Origin: Vicinamibacterales bacterium
GTDB taxonomy: Bacteria > Acidobacteriota > Vicinamibacteria > Vicinamibacterales > UBA2999
Length of the DNA: 64,000 bases
Assembly (NCBI GenBank): GCA_041394705.1
Contig: JAWKHS010000005.1
Location: 358,625-422,624 of the forward strand
Reading direction: 5' to 3'
The translations under genes and the position numbers were made by a program. The notes beneath the pieces are model-generated. The model ran no database searches. It had not been told where the DNA came from and saw only the letters and a list, made by a program, of their open reading frames with translations. Below, in pieces: positions 1-11,072 of this stretch (its first letter is position 1; the number at the start of each line of letters is the position of its first letter).

Positions 1-1
1 G

Positions 2-334
2 GCCTCCGTGCTCCGGCTGGAACGGCGCGCCCTCGAGAAGCTCGGGTACACGGTGATCGCGGCCGACGGCCCGGAGAAGGCGCTCCGCCTGGCCGCGGAG
101 GCCCCGGGCCCCATCCATCTCCTCATCACCGACGTGGTGATGCCGGGCATGAACGGACGCGAGCTGGCGCGCCGGCTTCGGGGCGCGGCGCCGGATCTGC
201 GCGTGCTGTTCGTGTCGGGATACGCGGACACCGAGGTGGCCGACGACCGCGTCCCGGCCAGGGACGGCTTCCTCCTGAAGCCGTTCACGCTCGGCGGGCT
301 CGCGAGCCGGATTCGCGAGGTCCTCGATCGGTAG
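2..334 (+). CDS. Response-regulator receiver domain, 5'-truncated (probable hybrid histidine kinase C-terminus)
   Basis: The reading frame is open from the window edge and ends at 334, so the gene begins upstream. The visible ~110 residues are a CheY-like receiver: the phospho-acceptor Asp lies in LLITDVVMPGMNG, the conserved Ser/Thr is in VLFVSGYA, and the conserved Lys is in FLLKPFT. The N-terminal acidic pocket is missing because of the window edge. Receivers of this type (with a 'SGYADTEV' segment) are typically the last domain of PAS-containing hybrid histidine kinases, but the upstream part cannot be seen, so a stand-alone regulator is possible. No output domain follows, consistent with phosphotransfer rather than DNA binding. 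Confidence 0.85.
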   Translation, partial: ASVLRLERRALEKLGYTVIAADGPEKALRLAAEAPGPIHLLITDVVMPGMNGRELARRLRGAAPDLRVLFVSGYADTEVADDRVPARDGFLLKPFTLGGLASRIREVLDR

Positions 335-367
335 TCCTTGGCGTGCCAGGCGGCGGCGTCGGCTACG

Positions 368-637
368 ATGGACCGCGTGGTGACGGCTGGCGCCAGACTG
401 GTGATGTACACGAAGCCCGGCTGCCACCTGTGCGAGGACATGCGCGACGTGGTGCAACGGGCGCTCCGCGGCACGGCGGCCACGCTCGAGGAGCGCAACA
501 TCGCCCTGAACCTGGTCGACTACGAGCGCTACAAGCACGACATCCCGGTGCTTCTCGTGGACGGACGCGAGGTGGCCCGCTACCGCATCACCGACGACGC
601 GCTCGTCGTGGCGCTTCGGGCCGCGGGCATCCGCTAG
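368..637 (+). CDS. Glutaredoxin-like thiol-disulfide protein
   Basis: About 89 residues with a thioredoxin-fold signature: beta strand LVMYTKPGC followed by a CHLC (CxxC) redox pair at residues 19-22, and a cis-Pro-type segment KHDIPVLLVDG. It fits the glutaredoxin-like DUF836 family, small cytosolic proteins presumed to reduce disulfides. The ATG at 368 is chosen. An upstream TTG at 338 would add ten residues without homology, and a TACGAT box overlapping the ATG makes the GTG codons at 377/380 possible starts as well. It lies 33 bp after the receiver gene and may share its transcript. Partner and substrate are unknown. Confidence 0.8.
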   Translation: MDRVVTAGARLVMYTKPGCHLCEDMRDVVQRALRGTAATLEERNIALNLVDYERYKHDIPVLLVDGREVARYRITDDALVVALRAAGIR

Positions 638-674
638 CCGGGCCCGGTGCCGGCAGGCGCACCGCCGCGTGGGG

Positions 675-2101
675 CTATGCGTCCGACGGGTCCACGGGCA
701 GGCGCGCGAACATGCCGGCCCTCGCCTCGATGGCCGCTCCCGCCGCCAGGCACAGGTCTTCCCGGAAGCGCGGCCCCACGATCTGGACGCCCATCGGCAG
801 GCCGTCCACGACGCCGGTCGGCACGGCGAGCCCCGGGAGCCCGAGCACCGGCACGGCGGTCAGGGTGACCGACTCGCGCCACATCGCGGCGGTGCGGTCG
901 GCGCTCTCGAGGTCGAAGCCCTTCCGGTAGACGGGCTCGGTGCACACGGGCGCCAGGACCAGGGGCACGTCGTCCAGGAACTGCTGCCAGTCGCGCACCA
1001 CCCGGGCCCTGAGCGCGAGCGCCCTCATATAGGCCACGCCGTCGGCGGCCGGGTGCGCCTCGAGCATGAGGCCCATGGCCCGCCGGATGCCGTCGTCCCC
1101 GTGCTGCTCGATGAGCGGCCACAGGTACTCGCGGATCTCGGGCATCTGCATCCCGAACCACAGCTCCTTGGCGCGCGTGAACCCCGGCGTGGGCCGATCG
1201 ACGATCTCGTAGCCCGCCTCGGCCAGCCACGCGGCGGCCTGCACGAGCGCGGCCGTCACGACGGGATGGAGGCGCGCGCCGTCGAGGTCGTCGGGCTCGG
1301 TCACCACGGCGACCCGCACGGGCGTCGGCGGACCAGCCCCGTCGAGCGGCGCGGGCACCCACCAGGGATCGCGGGCGTCCCGGGCTGCCATGGCGTCGAG
1401 GGCCAGGCGGAGATCGCGGATCGACCGCGCGATCGGCCCCTGCACCGACAGGAGCTGCGACGAGATGGACCGCTCCGCGGTCGCGGTGGGATTGAAGGCC
1501 GGCACCCGGCCGAACGACGGCCGCAGGCCCACGAGCCCGCAGGCGTACGCGGGGTACCGGATGGACCCGGCGATGTCGTTGCCGTGGGCGATGGGCACGA
1601 TGCCCGACGCCACCGCGGAGGCCGCGCCGCCGCTCGATCCGCCGGGCGTGTGCGGGCGCGACCACGGGTTGACCGTGACGCCGCGGAGGTCGTTCGCCGT
1701 GTCGAGGCGAAAGCTGAAGGCGGGCGTGTTGGTGCGCCCCAGGAACAGGGCGCCGGCCGCGCGCAGGTTGGCGACGACCGGGCTGTCGGCGAGGCCAGGA
1801 GATCGCGGTAGGCGACGACGCCGTTGGTGGTCGCGCACCCGGCCTGATCCACGTTTTCCTTGATGGCCACGGGCACGCCGTGGAGCGGGCCCAGCGGGTC
1901 GCCGCGCCCGACGGCCTCGTCGGCGCGGTCCGCGGCGGCCAGGGCCTGGGCACCCAGGTCCACCGTGACGGCGTTCAGCGCCGGGTTCACGGCGGCCATG
2001 CGATCCAGGCACGCGGACACGACCTCCCGCGACGACACCTCGCGCCGGGCGATCGCCTCGGCCATCCTCGTCGCGTCCCAGCGCCACATCTCGTCAGCCA
2101 T
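675..2101 (-). pseudogene. Amidase-signature hydrolase with one frameshift
   Basis: Two overlapping minus-strand frames together make one amidase-signature enzyme of about 475 residues. Residues 1-103 (starting at 2101) carry the catalytic Lys in PVAIKENVD (residue 81). After a one-base frame break near 1795-1800 the second frame continues with the Gly/Ser-rich signature PGGSSGGAA that contains the cis-Ser and nucleophilic Ser, and runs to the stop at 675. Family members (GatA, indoleacetamide and other carboxamide hydrolases) hydrolyse amides to acid plus ammonia; the substrate cannot be deduced. With the break repaired the catalytic Lys-Ser-Ser triad is complete, so this is either a recent pseudogene or an assembly indel. 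It diverges from the MBL lipoprotein gene across 42 bp. Confidence 0.85.
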
Positions 2102-2143
2102 GTCTCACCCCGCGCGCTTCCGAAGCGTAGTAGAGTCGCGCCC

Positions 2144-3205
2144 ATGCTGCGCCGAGGAATTCTGGCGGCCGTCTCTGCCGCGGCCCTGACGACGTCCTGT
2201 TCCGTGCAGGCGCCGGCCCCGGAGTCCACGGCTGCGACGCCCGCGTCCGCGGCGGCGCAGGGTCCCATCGGCCCGCCGGGCGCCACGGAGCTCCGCGCCA
2301 CCTTCCTCGGCACGGGCGCACCCCGGCCGTCGCTCGATCGCTACGGTCCGGCCACGCTCATCGAGGCCGGGACCGAGCGGGTGCTGGTGGATCCGGGCCC
2401 GGGGCTGCGCGAACGCCTGCTGCAGGCCGGATCGTTCGAGCTCATCAGCGGCATCGACCACGTCCTCGTCAGCCACCTGCACTACGACCACACAATCAGC
2501 CTGCCCGACCTCTGGCTCACGGGCTGGCTCTTCGGGCGGCGGACGCCGCTCGTCGTCGAAGGGCCCGTGGGCACCGAGGCGATGATGCGCCACTTCGAAC
2601 AGGCGTACGCCTGGGACACGGCCTACCGCACGGCCGTCGGCGTGCCCGCCGCCGGCGTCCAGATCGCGGCGAGGGACGTCACGCCCGGCGTCGTGTTCGA
2701 GCGGAACGACCTGAAGGTCACGGCGTTCGAGGTGGAGCACATGCCCATCGACATCGCGACGCGGCAGCGCCTGCCGTTCGAGGGACAGACCTTCGGATTC
2801 CGCTTCGACTTCCACGGCCACTCGCTGGTGCTCTCGGGCGACACGCGCCCGACCGACGCGGTGGTGGCGCAGGCGCGTGGCGTGGACGTCCTGGTGCACG
2901 AGGTCCAGGTGCCGTCGCCGGACGAGACGGAGGAGGCCAAGCTGGCCAACGTCAGCCTGTCCGTGCACAGCGAGCCGAAGGCCGTGGCCGAGATCTTCGC
3001 GAAGGCACAGCCGAAGATGGCCATCTACTCGCACATCATTCCGCCGGATGTCACCGAGGCCGAGCTCCGGGCGGCGACGCCCTACTCCGGCCCCCTCACG
3101 GTGGCGCACGACCTCCTGATGGTCACGATCGGCGATGGGATCGTCGTGGCCGATCGCCCGCGGGCCGCGGTGCAGAGCTTCGAGCGGTCGGGCGCCATCC
3201 GGTAG
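2144..3205 (+). CDS. Secreted MBL-fold hydrolase (RNase Z/arylsulfatase-like)
   Basis: 353 residues. An N-terminal signal (residues 1-19) ends at a Cys after LTTS, a weak lipobox, so this is probably a lipoprotein or periplasmic protein. Metallo-beta-lactamase fold: HLHYDH (HxHxDH, residues 111-116), a GDTRPTD segment providing the bridging Asp, and a C-terminal SHI histidine. The layout (FLGTGAPRP start, GP.GLRERLL) resembles the RNase Z/arylsulfatase-like branch, but export argues against tRNA processing. The ATG at 2144 is preferred because it begins the signal peptide and has a TAGAGT box 7 nt upstream; the longer open frame runs back over the amidase gene. Substrate unknown. Confidence 0.85.
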   Translation: MLRRGILAAVSAAALTTSCSVQAPAPESTAATPASAAAQGPIGPPGATELRATFLGTGAPRPSLDRYGPATLIEAGTERVLVDPGPGLRERLLQAGSFELISGIDHVLVSHLHYDHTISLPDLWLTGWLFGRRTPLVVEGPVGTEAMMRHFEQAYAWDTAYRTAVGVPAAGVQIAARDVTPGVVFERNDLKVTAFEVEHMPIDIATRQRLPFEGQTFGFRFDFHGHSLVLSGDTRPTDAVVAQARGVDVLVHEVQVPSPDETEEAKLANVSLSVHSEPKAVAEIFAKAQPKMAIYSHIIPPDVTEAELRAATPYSGPLTVAHDLLMVTIGDGIVVADRPRAAVQSFERSGAIR

Positions 3206-3269
3206 CGACGCGGACCGCCGCCGCCGCGGCCGCCGGGCTCCGGTCTGTACCACCGTGGCACAATGTCGC

Positions 3270-4037
3270 GTGCCTCGCCCGCGCACGATTCGCGTCACCC
3301 GCTACGTCACGCCGCTGCGCGAAGGCGGGTCGCTGCCCGCGATTGTGGAGGCGGACGACGACGGGATGTACGTGCTGAAGTTCCGGGGCGCCGGCCAGGG
3401 ACCGCGGGCGCTCATCGCCGAACTGGTGTCAGGCGAAATCGCGCGGATGCTGGAGCTGCCGGTGCCCGAGATCGTCCTCGCGGAGCTGGATCCCGAGCTG
3501 TCGCGCACCGAGCCCGACCCGGAGATCCACGCCCTCATCCACGACAGCGCGGGGCTGAACCTGGCCCTGGACTACCTGCCCGGCGCGGTGGCCTTCGATC
3601 CGCTCGTCCACCCGCTGGACGGCGAGCTCATGGCGCGGATCGTCTGGCTCGACGCGTTCGTCTCGAACGTGGACCGCACGGCCCGGAACACCAACATGCT
3701 GATGTGGCACCGCCAGCCGTGGCTCATCGATCACGGGGCCTCGCTGATCTTCCACCATACGCCGGGCTGGGAGTCGCAGCCGGCCCGTGCCCGCGACCCC
3801 TTCACGCATATCGCCAAGCACGTGCTGCGCCATCGGACCCGCGCGGTCGCCGCGGTGGACGAGGCCTGCGCGGCGGCGCTCGGCCCTGGCGCGATCGAGG
3901 ACCTCCTGATGCGGATTCCCGACGCCTGGCTCGCCGACGGCGATCCCGACGAGACGCGGGCCGCCTACGCCCGCTACTTCCGCGAGCGGCTGACCCCGCC
4001 GCGTCCGTTCCTCGAGGAGGCGGCGCGTGTCGGCTGA
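3270..4037 (+). CDS. HipA-like kinase domain protein
   Basis: 255 residues from the GTG at 3270 (CACAAT box 5 nt upstream). The protein matches the HipA_2 type of stand-alone HipA-like kinase: an N-terminal VLKFRG nucleotide-binding Lys strand, a catalytic-loop-like segment SNVDRTARNTN around residues 131-141, and a metal-binding-like IDHGAS near residue 153. In HipA these correspond to the catalytic Asp/Asn and the DxG Asp. The family is known to sit next to DUF3037 proteins, as here: the stop codon overlaps the next gene by 11 bp. A Ser/Thr kinase activity is inferred from family. No HipB-type antitoxin is visible, so a classical persistence module is not supported. Confidence 0.8.
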   Translation: MPRPRTIRVTRYVTPLREGGSLPAIVEADDDGMYVLKFRGAGQGPRALIAELVSGEIARMLELPVPEIVLAELDPELSRTEPDPEIHALIHDSAGLNLALDYLPGAVAFDPLVHPLDGELMARIVWLDAFVSNVDRTARNTNMLMWHRQPWLIDHGASLIFHHTPGWESQPARARDPFTHIAKHVLRHRTRAVAAVDEACAAALGPGAIEDLLMRIPDAWLADGDPDETRAAYARYFRERLTPPRPFLEEAARVG

Positions 4038-4428
4038 CTGCACCTACGACTACGCCATCGTCCGCGTCGTGCCGCGCGTGGAGCGGGGCGAGCAGATGAA
4101 CGTGGGTGTGATCGTCTCGGCCGTGGACGCCGACTACCTCGACGCGCGCATCGATCCGGACCTGGATCGCCTGCTGGCCCTCGACCCGACGCTGGACCTG
4201 GACGCCGTCCGCGCGGGCCTCGCCATCATTCCCGTGGTGTGCGCGGGCGGTCCCGCGGCCGGCCCGATTGGCGAACTGCCCGCGCGCGGACGCTTCCGGT
4301 GGCTCGTGTCACCGCGCAGCACGATCATCCAGATGTCGCCCGTGCACACCGGCCGGGCCCATGCGCCGGCGGACGCCTTGGACCGTCTCTATGCGTCCAT
4401 GGTGGCGCGGCCGGCCGCCGGCGCCTGA
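4027..4428 (+). CDS. DUF3037 protein, partner of HipA-like kinase
   Basis: 133 residues starting at a GTG that overlaps the end of the HipA-like gene, so translation is probably coupled. The N-terminus (YDYAIVRVVPRVERGEQMNVG) and the MSPVHT segment near the C-terminus are typical of the DUF3037 family. The family has no established activity; its near-constant linkage to HipA-like kinases suggests it is substrate, regulator or antitoxin of the kinase (inference). No signal peptide or membrane segment is present, so it is presumably cytosolic. It ends 10 bp before the convergent Ser/Thr kinase gene. Confidence 0.8.
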   Translation: MSADCTYDYAIVRVVPRVERGEQMNVGVIVSAVDADYLDARIDPDLDRLLALDPTLDLDAVRAGLAIIPVVCAGGPAAGPIGELPARGRFRWLVSPRSTIIQMSPVHTGRAHAPADALDRLYASMVARPAAGA

Positions 4429-4438
4429 TCGGCGGCCG

Positions 4439-6700
<2,262 letters not shown>

Positions 6701-6770
6701 GACAGGCGATTGTAGTCCGGCCCATTCCCAGGAGCGTGAGCCCGCCGGAACACGCTACACTCGCTCCGCC

Positions 6771-8258
6771 ATGGACATGCGCACATTCGCTCCTGCCCGA
6801 CGAGCGGTCTGTCTGGCCCTGTCGTTCGTGCTGCTCGCCAGCGCGGGGTGGGCACGGCCGCTCCCGCCGGGCGCCGACGGTGCCGCGCGCCGCCGATGGT
6901 CGCCCAGCGTGGTCATCTCGTGGAACGACGCCCTGCTGGAAGCGGTCCGGCGCACCAACTTCCGGCCGATGTGGGTGTCGCGGGCGCTGATGATCGTGCA
7001 CACGGCGATGTTCGACGCCTGGGCCGCGTACGACGATCGCGCCGATGGCGTCTACTGGGCGGCGCCGGTGCGGCAGCCGCGCCGGCTGCGCACGACGTCG
7101 AATGCCGAGACGGCCGCGAGCATGGCCGCCTACCGGACCCTCGTGGATCTCTTCCCGTCGCAGCAGGGGGCGCTCTTCGATCCGCTCGCCCAGGCACTCG
7201 GCCTCGATCCCGGCGACACGTCCTACGACCTGGCGACGCCGACAGGCGTCGGCAACCAGGTGGCGGCGTGGGTCGTCTCGGCCTGCCACGACGACGGGGC
7301 GAACCAGCTCGGGCTGCTCTCGGGCGGGACGCCCTATGGGGACTACACCGGCTATCGGCCCGTCAACACGCCGGACGTGCTGTCGGATCCCAATCGCTGG
7401 CAGCCGCTGCGGAGCGCCGCCGGCGTCGTGCAGGTCTTCCTCGCCCCGCACTGGTCGCTCGTCACGCCCTTCGCCCTCACGAGCGCCAGCCAGTTCCGGC
7501 CGGCGCCCCCACCGCAGTATCCCTCGCGCGGCTACCTCGACGAGACCGCGGAGATCGTCGCCCTGAGCGCACGCCTGACGGATCGCCAGAAGGTGATTGC
7601 GGAGTACTGGGCCGACGGCCCGGCCACCGAGACGCCGCCCGGACACTGGAGCCTGCTCGCGCAGTGGGTGTCTGCCCGCGATCGCCACACCTTCGACCAG
7701 GACATCGTGCTCTTCTTCGCGCTCGGCAGCGCACTCCACGACGCAGCCATTGCGGTGTGGGACGCGAAGGTCGCCTACGATTTCGTCCGGCCGCTAAGCG
7801 CCGTGCGTTTCGTGTACGGCAGCCAGATCATCGAGGCCTGGGGCGGCCCCGGTCGGGGCACGCGCGCGATACCCGGCACGCAGTTCCAGCCGTACATCGC
7901 CACCCCGCCCTTCGCCGAATACACCTCCGGCCACAGCGCGTTCAGCGCGGCCGCCGCCGACGTCCTCACCCGCTTCACGGGCAGCCGCCGGTTCGGCGCG
8001 ACGTATACCAAGGCCGCCGGCACGTCGACGATCGAACCGGGCCTGGTCCCGGCCGAATCGCTGACGCTGGCGTGGCGTACCTTCCAGGACGCCTCCGATG
8101 AAGCCGCATTCTCCCGTCGGCTCGGCGGCATCCACTTCATGAGCGGCGATCTCGAGTCGCGGACGATCGGACGCAAGGTCGGGCGCCAGGCGTTTCACAC
8201 GGCGATGAAGTATCTGGCCGGCCGGAGCGGACGGCGCGCCGATCATCCCGGGCGTTGA
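6771..8258 (+). CDS. Vanadium-dependent haloperoxidase-like / PAP2-superfamily secreted protein
   Basis: 495 residues with a cleavable signal peptide (residues 1-~28, ending ...SAGWA). The C-terminal third carries PAP2/haloperoxidase motifs: EYTSGHSAFS (the P/TSGH motif with acid-base His) and SRRLGGIHFMSGD, a variant of the SRxxxxxHxxxD vanadate/phosphate site. The N-terminal helical part (VSRALMIVHTAMFDAWAAYDD) is typical of bacterial vanadium-haloperoxidase-related proteins. Spacing of the last motif differs by one residue from the canonical form, so haloperoxidase versus phosphatase activity cannot be decided. Periplasmic or secreted. TACACT box 9 nt before the ATG. Confidence 0.85.
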   Translation: MDMRTFAPARRAVCLALSFVLLASAGWARPLPPGADGAARRRWSPSVVISWNDALLEAVRRTNFRPMWVSRALMIVHTAMFDAWAAYDDRADGVYWAAPVRQPRRLRTTSNAETAASMAAYRTLVDLFPSQQGALFDPLAQALGLDPGDTSYDLATPTGVGNQVAAWVVSACHDDGANQLGLLSGGTPYGDYTGYRPVNTPDVLSDPNRWQPLRSAAGVVQVFLAPHWSLVTPFALTSASQFRPAPPPQYPSRGYLDETAEIVALSARLTDRQKVIAEYWADGPATETPPGHWSLLAQWVSARDRHTFDQDIVLFFALGSALHDAAIAVWDAKVAYDFVRPLSAVRFVYGSQIIEAWGGPGRGTRAIPGTQFQPYIATPPFAEYTSGHSAFSAAAADVLTRFTGSRRFGATYTKAAGTSTIEPGLVPAESLTLAWRTFQDASDEAAFSRRLGGIHFMSGDLESRTIGRKVGRQAFHTAMKYLAGRSGRRADHPGR

Positions 8259-8300
8259 TCTCCGCGCCCGGCGCCGATCGACAGCCGCTATGATGCGGCG

Positions 8301-10097
8301 ATGCGCATCCCGCCCCTGGCGCTCGCCTTCGCGCTGGCCACGTTCGTTTGCCCGGCCGGTCACCTCACCGCCCAGACATCAAGCCAACCGGAGCTGCCAT
8401 CGGGCTGGACGCCCAAGACCACGCAGTTCGCCACTCGCGACATGGTGGCCGCGGCCAACCCGCTGGCCGTGGAGGCGGGCGTGACCATCCTGGGCAAGGG
8501 CGGGTCGGCCCTAGATGCCGCCATCGCCGTGCAGATGATGCTCACGCTGGTGGAACCGCAGTCGTCGGGCATCGGCGGCGGCGCCTTCCTGCTGCACTAC
8601 GACGGCACGGCGAAGACGCTCCTGGGCTACGACGGCCGCGAGACGGCGCCGGCCGCAGCCACGCCGGATCAGTTCATGACACTGGGCAAGCCGCTGCCCT
8701 TCCTGGATGCCGTGACCGGCGGCCTCTCGGTGGGCACGCCCGGTGCCGTGAGCATGATGGCCATGGCGCACGCGAAGCATGGCAAGCTGCCGTGGGCGGC
8801 GCTGTTCCAGCCCGCCATCGACCTGGCCGAGAAGGGCTTCCCCATCTCGCCCCGCCTCTACACGGCGCTGGCCGGCACGGCCGAGCGGCTGTGCCGCGAG
8901 AAGGCGGTGGCCGCCCACTACCTCAAATCCGATTGCACGCCGAAGGACGAGGGCTCGCTGCTGAAGAACCCGGAGCTGGCAGCCACGCTGCGGGCGATCG
9001 CGAAGGACGGCCCGAAGGCGTTCTACAGCGGCCCCATCGCCGAGGCCATCGTGAATGCCGTGCGATCGCACCCCACCAATCCCGGCCGCCTGACGCTGCA
9101 GGATCTCGCCGGCTACACCCCGAAGGTGCGCGAGCCGATCTGCGGCCCGTATCGCGGCCTGCGCATCTGCGGCATGCCGCCGGAAAGCTCGGGCACCGTC
9201 GCCGTGCTGCAGACGCTGGGCATCCTCGAGCATTTCGACGTGGCGACGCTCGCGCCCAACTCGCTCGACGCCGTGCACCTCATCAGCGAGGCGTACCGGC
9301 TGGCCTACGCCGATCGGCAGAAGTACGTGGGCGATCCGGACTACGTGTCCGTGCCCGTCGCGGGGATGCTCGACCCGGGCTACCTGAAGCGGCGGTCCAC
9401 GTTGATCCGCATGGACCGGACGATGGGCGTGCCCACGGCGGGCACCCCCGCCGGCGCCGAGCCGCGCGGCCTCGACGACGCGCTGGCGCTGCCCTCCACC
9501 AGCCACGTCTCGATCGTGGACAAGGACGGCAACATGGTGGCCATGACCACCACCATCGAGAACGGCTTCGGCAGCCTGCAGATGGTGAAAGGCTTCATGC
9601 TGAACAACCAGCTCACCGACTTCTCGCTCTCACCCACCGACGCGGAGGGCCGGCCGGTGGCCAACCGCGTGGAGCCCGGCAAGCGCCCGCGCAGCTCGAT
9701 GGCGCCGTCGTTCGTGTTCAACGCCAACGGCGACGTGGAGGCGATCGTGGGCTCGCCCGGCGGCAGCAACATCATCCAATACGTGGTGAAGACGCTCGTG
9801 GGACTCATCGACTGGAAGCTCGACATCCAGGCCGCCATCGACCTGCCCAACTTCGGCGCGCAGACGAGCACCACGACCGAACTGGAAAAGGGCACCGTGT
9901 TGAGCGCGCTGCAACCGGGCCTCGCCGCGCGCGGGCACACCGTCGCGGTCGTGGACATCAACAGCGGCCTGCAGGGCATCGTGTTCAACGGGCTGCGTGG
10001 CAAGGCGGCGGCGCCGTTCGCGAAGGCTCCCGGGAAGGGCCGTTGGGCGGGCGGCGCGGATCCGCGCCGGGAGGGCACGGCGAAGGGACATCGATGA
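8301..10097 (+). CDS. ggt: Gamma-glutamyltransferase
   Basis: 598 residues, exported (signal peptide residues 1-~25). It belongs to the Ntn-hydrolase family that transfers or hydrolyses the gamma-glutamyl group of glutathione and other gamma-glutamyl peptides in the periplasm. The start of the large subunit carries the conserved GGSALDAAIA and SSGIGGGAF motifs. The autocatalytic cleavage site precedes Thr400 in the segment PSTSHVSIVDKDGN, the nucleophile of the small subunit; PGGSNIIQYV matches the oxyanion Gly-Gly region. Length is normal (E. coli enzyme ~580). The TGA overlaps the ATG of the MBL hydrolase gene (ATGA), so the two are co-translated. TATGAT box 6 nt before the ATG. Confidence 0.93.
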   Translation: MRIPPLALAFALATFVCPAGHLTAQTSSQPELPSGWTPKTTQFATRDMVAAANPLAVEAGVTILGKGGSALDAAIAVQMMLTLVEPQSSGIGGGAFLLHYDGTAKTLLGYDGRETAPAAATPDQFMTLGKPLPFLDAVTGGLSVGTPGAVSMMAMAHAKHGKLPWAALFQPAIDLAEKGFPISPRLYTALAGTAERLCREKAVAAHYLKSDCTPKDEGSLLKNPELAATLRAIAKDGPKAFYSGPIAEAIVNAVRSHPTNPGRLTLQDLAGYTPKVREPICGPYRGLRICGMPPESSGTVAVLQTLGILEHFDVATLAPNSLDAVHLISEAYRLAYADRQKYVGDPDYVSVPVAGMLDPGYLKRRSTLIRMDRTMGVPTAGTPAGAEPRGLDDALALPSTSHVSIVDKDGNMVAMTTTIENGFGSLQMVKGFMLNNQLTDFSLSPTDAEGRPVANRVEPGKRPRSSMAPSFVFNANGDVEAIVGSPGGSNIIQYVVKTLVGLIDWKLDIQAAIDLPNFGAQTSTTTELEKGTVLSALQPGLAARGHTVAVVDINSGLQGIVFNGLRGKAAAPFAKAPGKGRWAGGADPRREGTAKGHR

Positions 10098-10969
10098 ACG
10101 CCACGAATCGCGCTCGAGTCCACGGCTGCCTGGTAGTCATCGCCTTGGTGGCGGTGGCCATCGCGCACGGTCGTGCCGCGATCCGACCGGCCAGCCAGCC
10201 CGCCTCCGCAACGGCCAAGGCCCAGTACCTGGCCAATGCCGGCGTGCTCGTGACCCACGGCGACACCACGATCGTGTTCGACCCGCTGTTCCGGAACGAC
10301 TTCGGACAGTACGCACTCGTCCCGGCCGCGACCGAGCGGGCGCTCTTCGCCGGCGCCGCGCCATTCGACGGCCTGGACGCGGTGTTCGTGAGCCACTATC
10401 ACGAGGACCACTTCTCGGCCGCGGACGTGCTGCGGCTGCTCGAGGCGCGTCCAGAGCTTCGGCTCTACGCTCCGGCCCAGGCCGTGGCTGGCATGCGCGA
10501 GGTCTCAGCCGCACGGCTGGCGGCCGTGGCCTCGCGGGTGCGCGCGATCGCCCTCGCCTACCAGGACCCGCCGGTGACGCTCGAGCAGGGCTCGCTCCTC
10601 ATCGAAGCCGTGCGCATCCCCCACTCCGGCTGGCCCGAGCGGCAGCAGCAGGTGGAGAACATCGCGTTCCGCGTCACGCTCGATGCCGCGACCACGGTCG
10701 TGCACCTGGGCGACGCCGACCCGAGCGACGCCCACTTCGCCCGCGACGACGCCTACTGGCACCGCCGCCGCACGAACGTGGCGTTCCCGCCCTACTGGTT
10801 CTTCACGAGCGACGCGGGACGCCAGGTGCTCAGCCGGCGAATCGGCGCGGCGCGCTCGATCGGCGTCCACGTGCCGGCCAGCGTGCCGAGCCAGCCCGAT
10901 CAACGCGCCCCTGAACTGCGGGGGCACGAGCTGTTCACCAGGCCTGGGGAGACGCGAGGCATCCGCTGA
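10094..10969 (+). CDS. Exported MBL-fold hydrolase (UlaG-like)
   Basis: 291 residues with an N-terminal hydrophobic signal (CLVVIALVAVAIAHG). MBL superfamily: metal motif SHYHEDH (HxHxDH type), a preceding TTIVFDPLF strand, and VHLGDADPSD supplying a further metal Asp. The LANAGVLVTHGDTTIVFDPL start resembles the UlaG/L-ascorbate lactonase-like subgroup. Start ATG overlaps the stop of the gamma-glutamyltransferase gene by 4 bp, so a joint periplasmic function in processing gamma-glutamyl or lactone compounds is possible (inference). Substrate not identifiable from sequence. Confidence 0.8.
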   Translation: MNATNRARVHGCLVVIALVAVAIAHGRAAIRPASQPASATAKAQYLANAGVLVTHGDTTIVFDPLFRNDFGQYALVPAATERALFAGAAPFDGLDAVFVSHYHEDHFSAADVLRLLEARPELRLYAPAQAVAGMREVSAARLAAVASRVRAIALAYQDPPVTLEQGSLLIEAVRIPHSGWPERQQQVENIAFRVTLDAATTVVHLGDADPSDAHFARDDAYWHRRRTNVAFPPYWFFTSDAGRQVLSRRIGAARSIGVHVPASVPSQPDQRAPELRGHELFTRPGETRGIR

Positions 10970-11072
10970 GCCCCGAGCATCCGACGCTGGCGCCGGTCGA
11001 CCGTTTCGACACGCACGCCGGGCCGCATGCTACGGTGGCACCGTAGAGGCGGGCCAGCTGGCCCCGTCACGG

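Noticed and set aside
343..930. Long plus-strand frame over the glutaredoxin and amidase genes
   Set aside because: Arg/Gly/Pro-rich shadow with no motif; the glutaredoxin and amidase frames explain the region.
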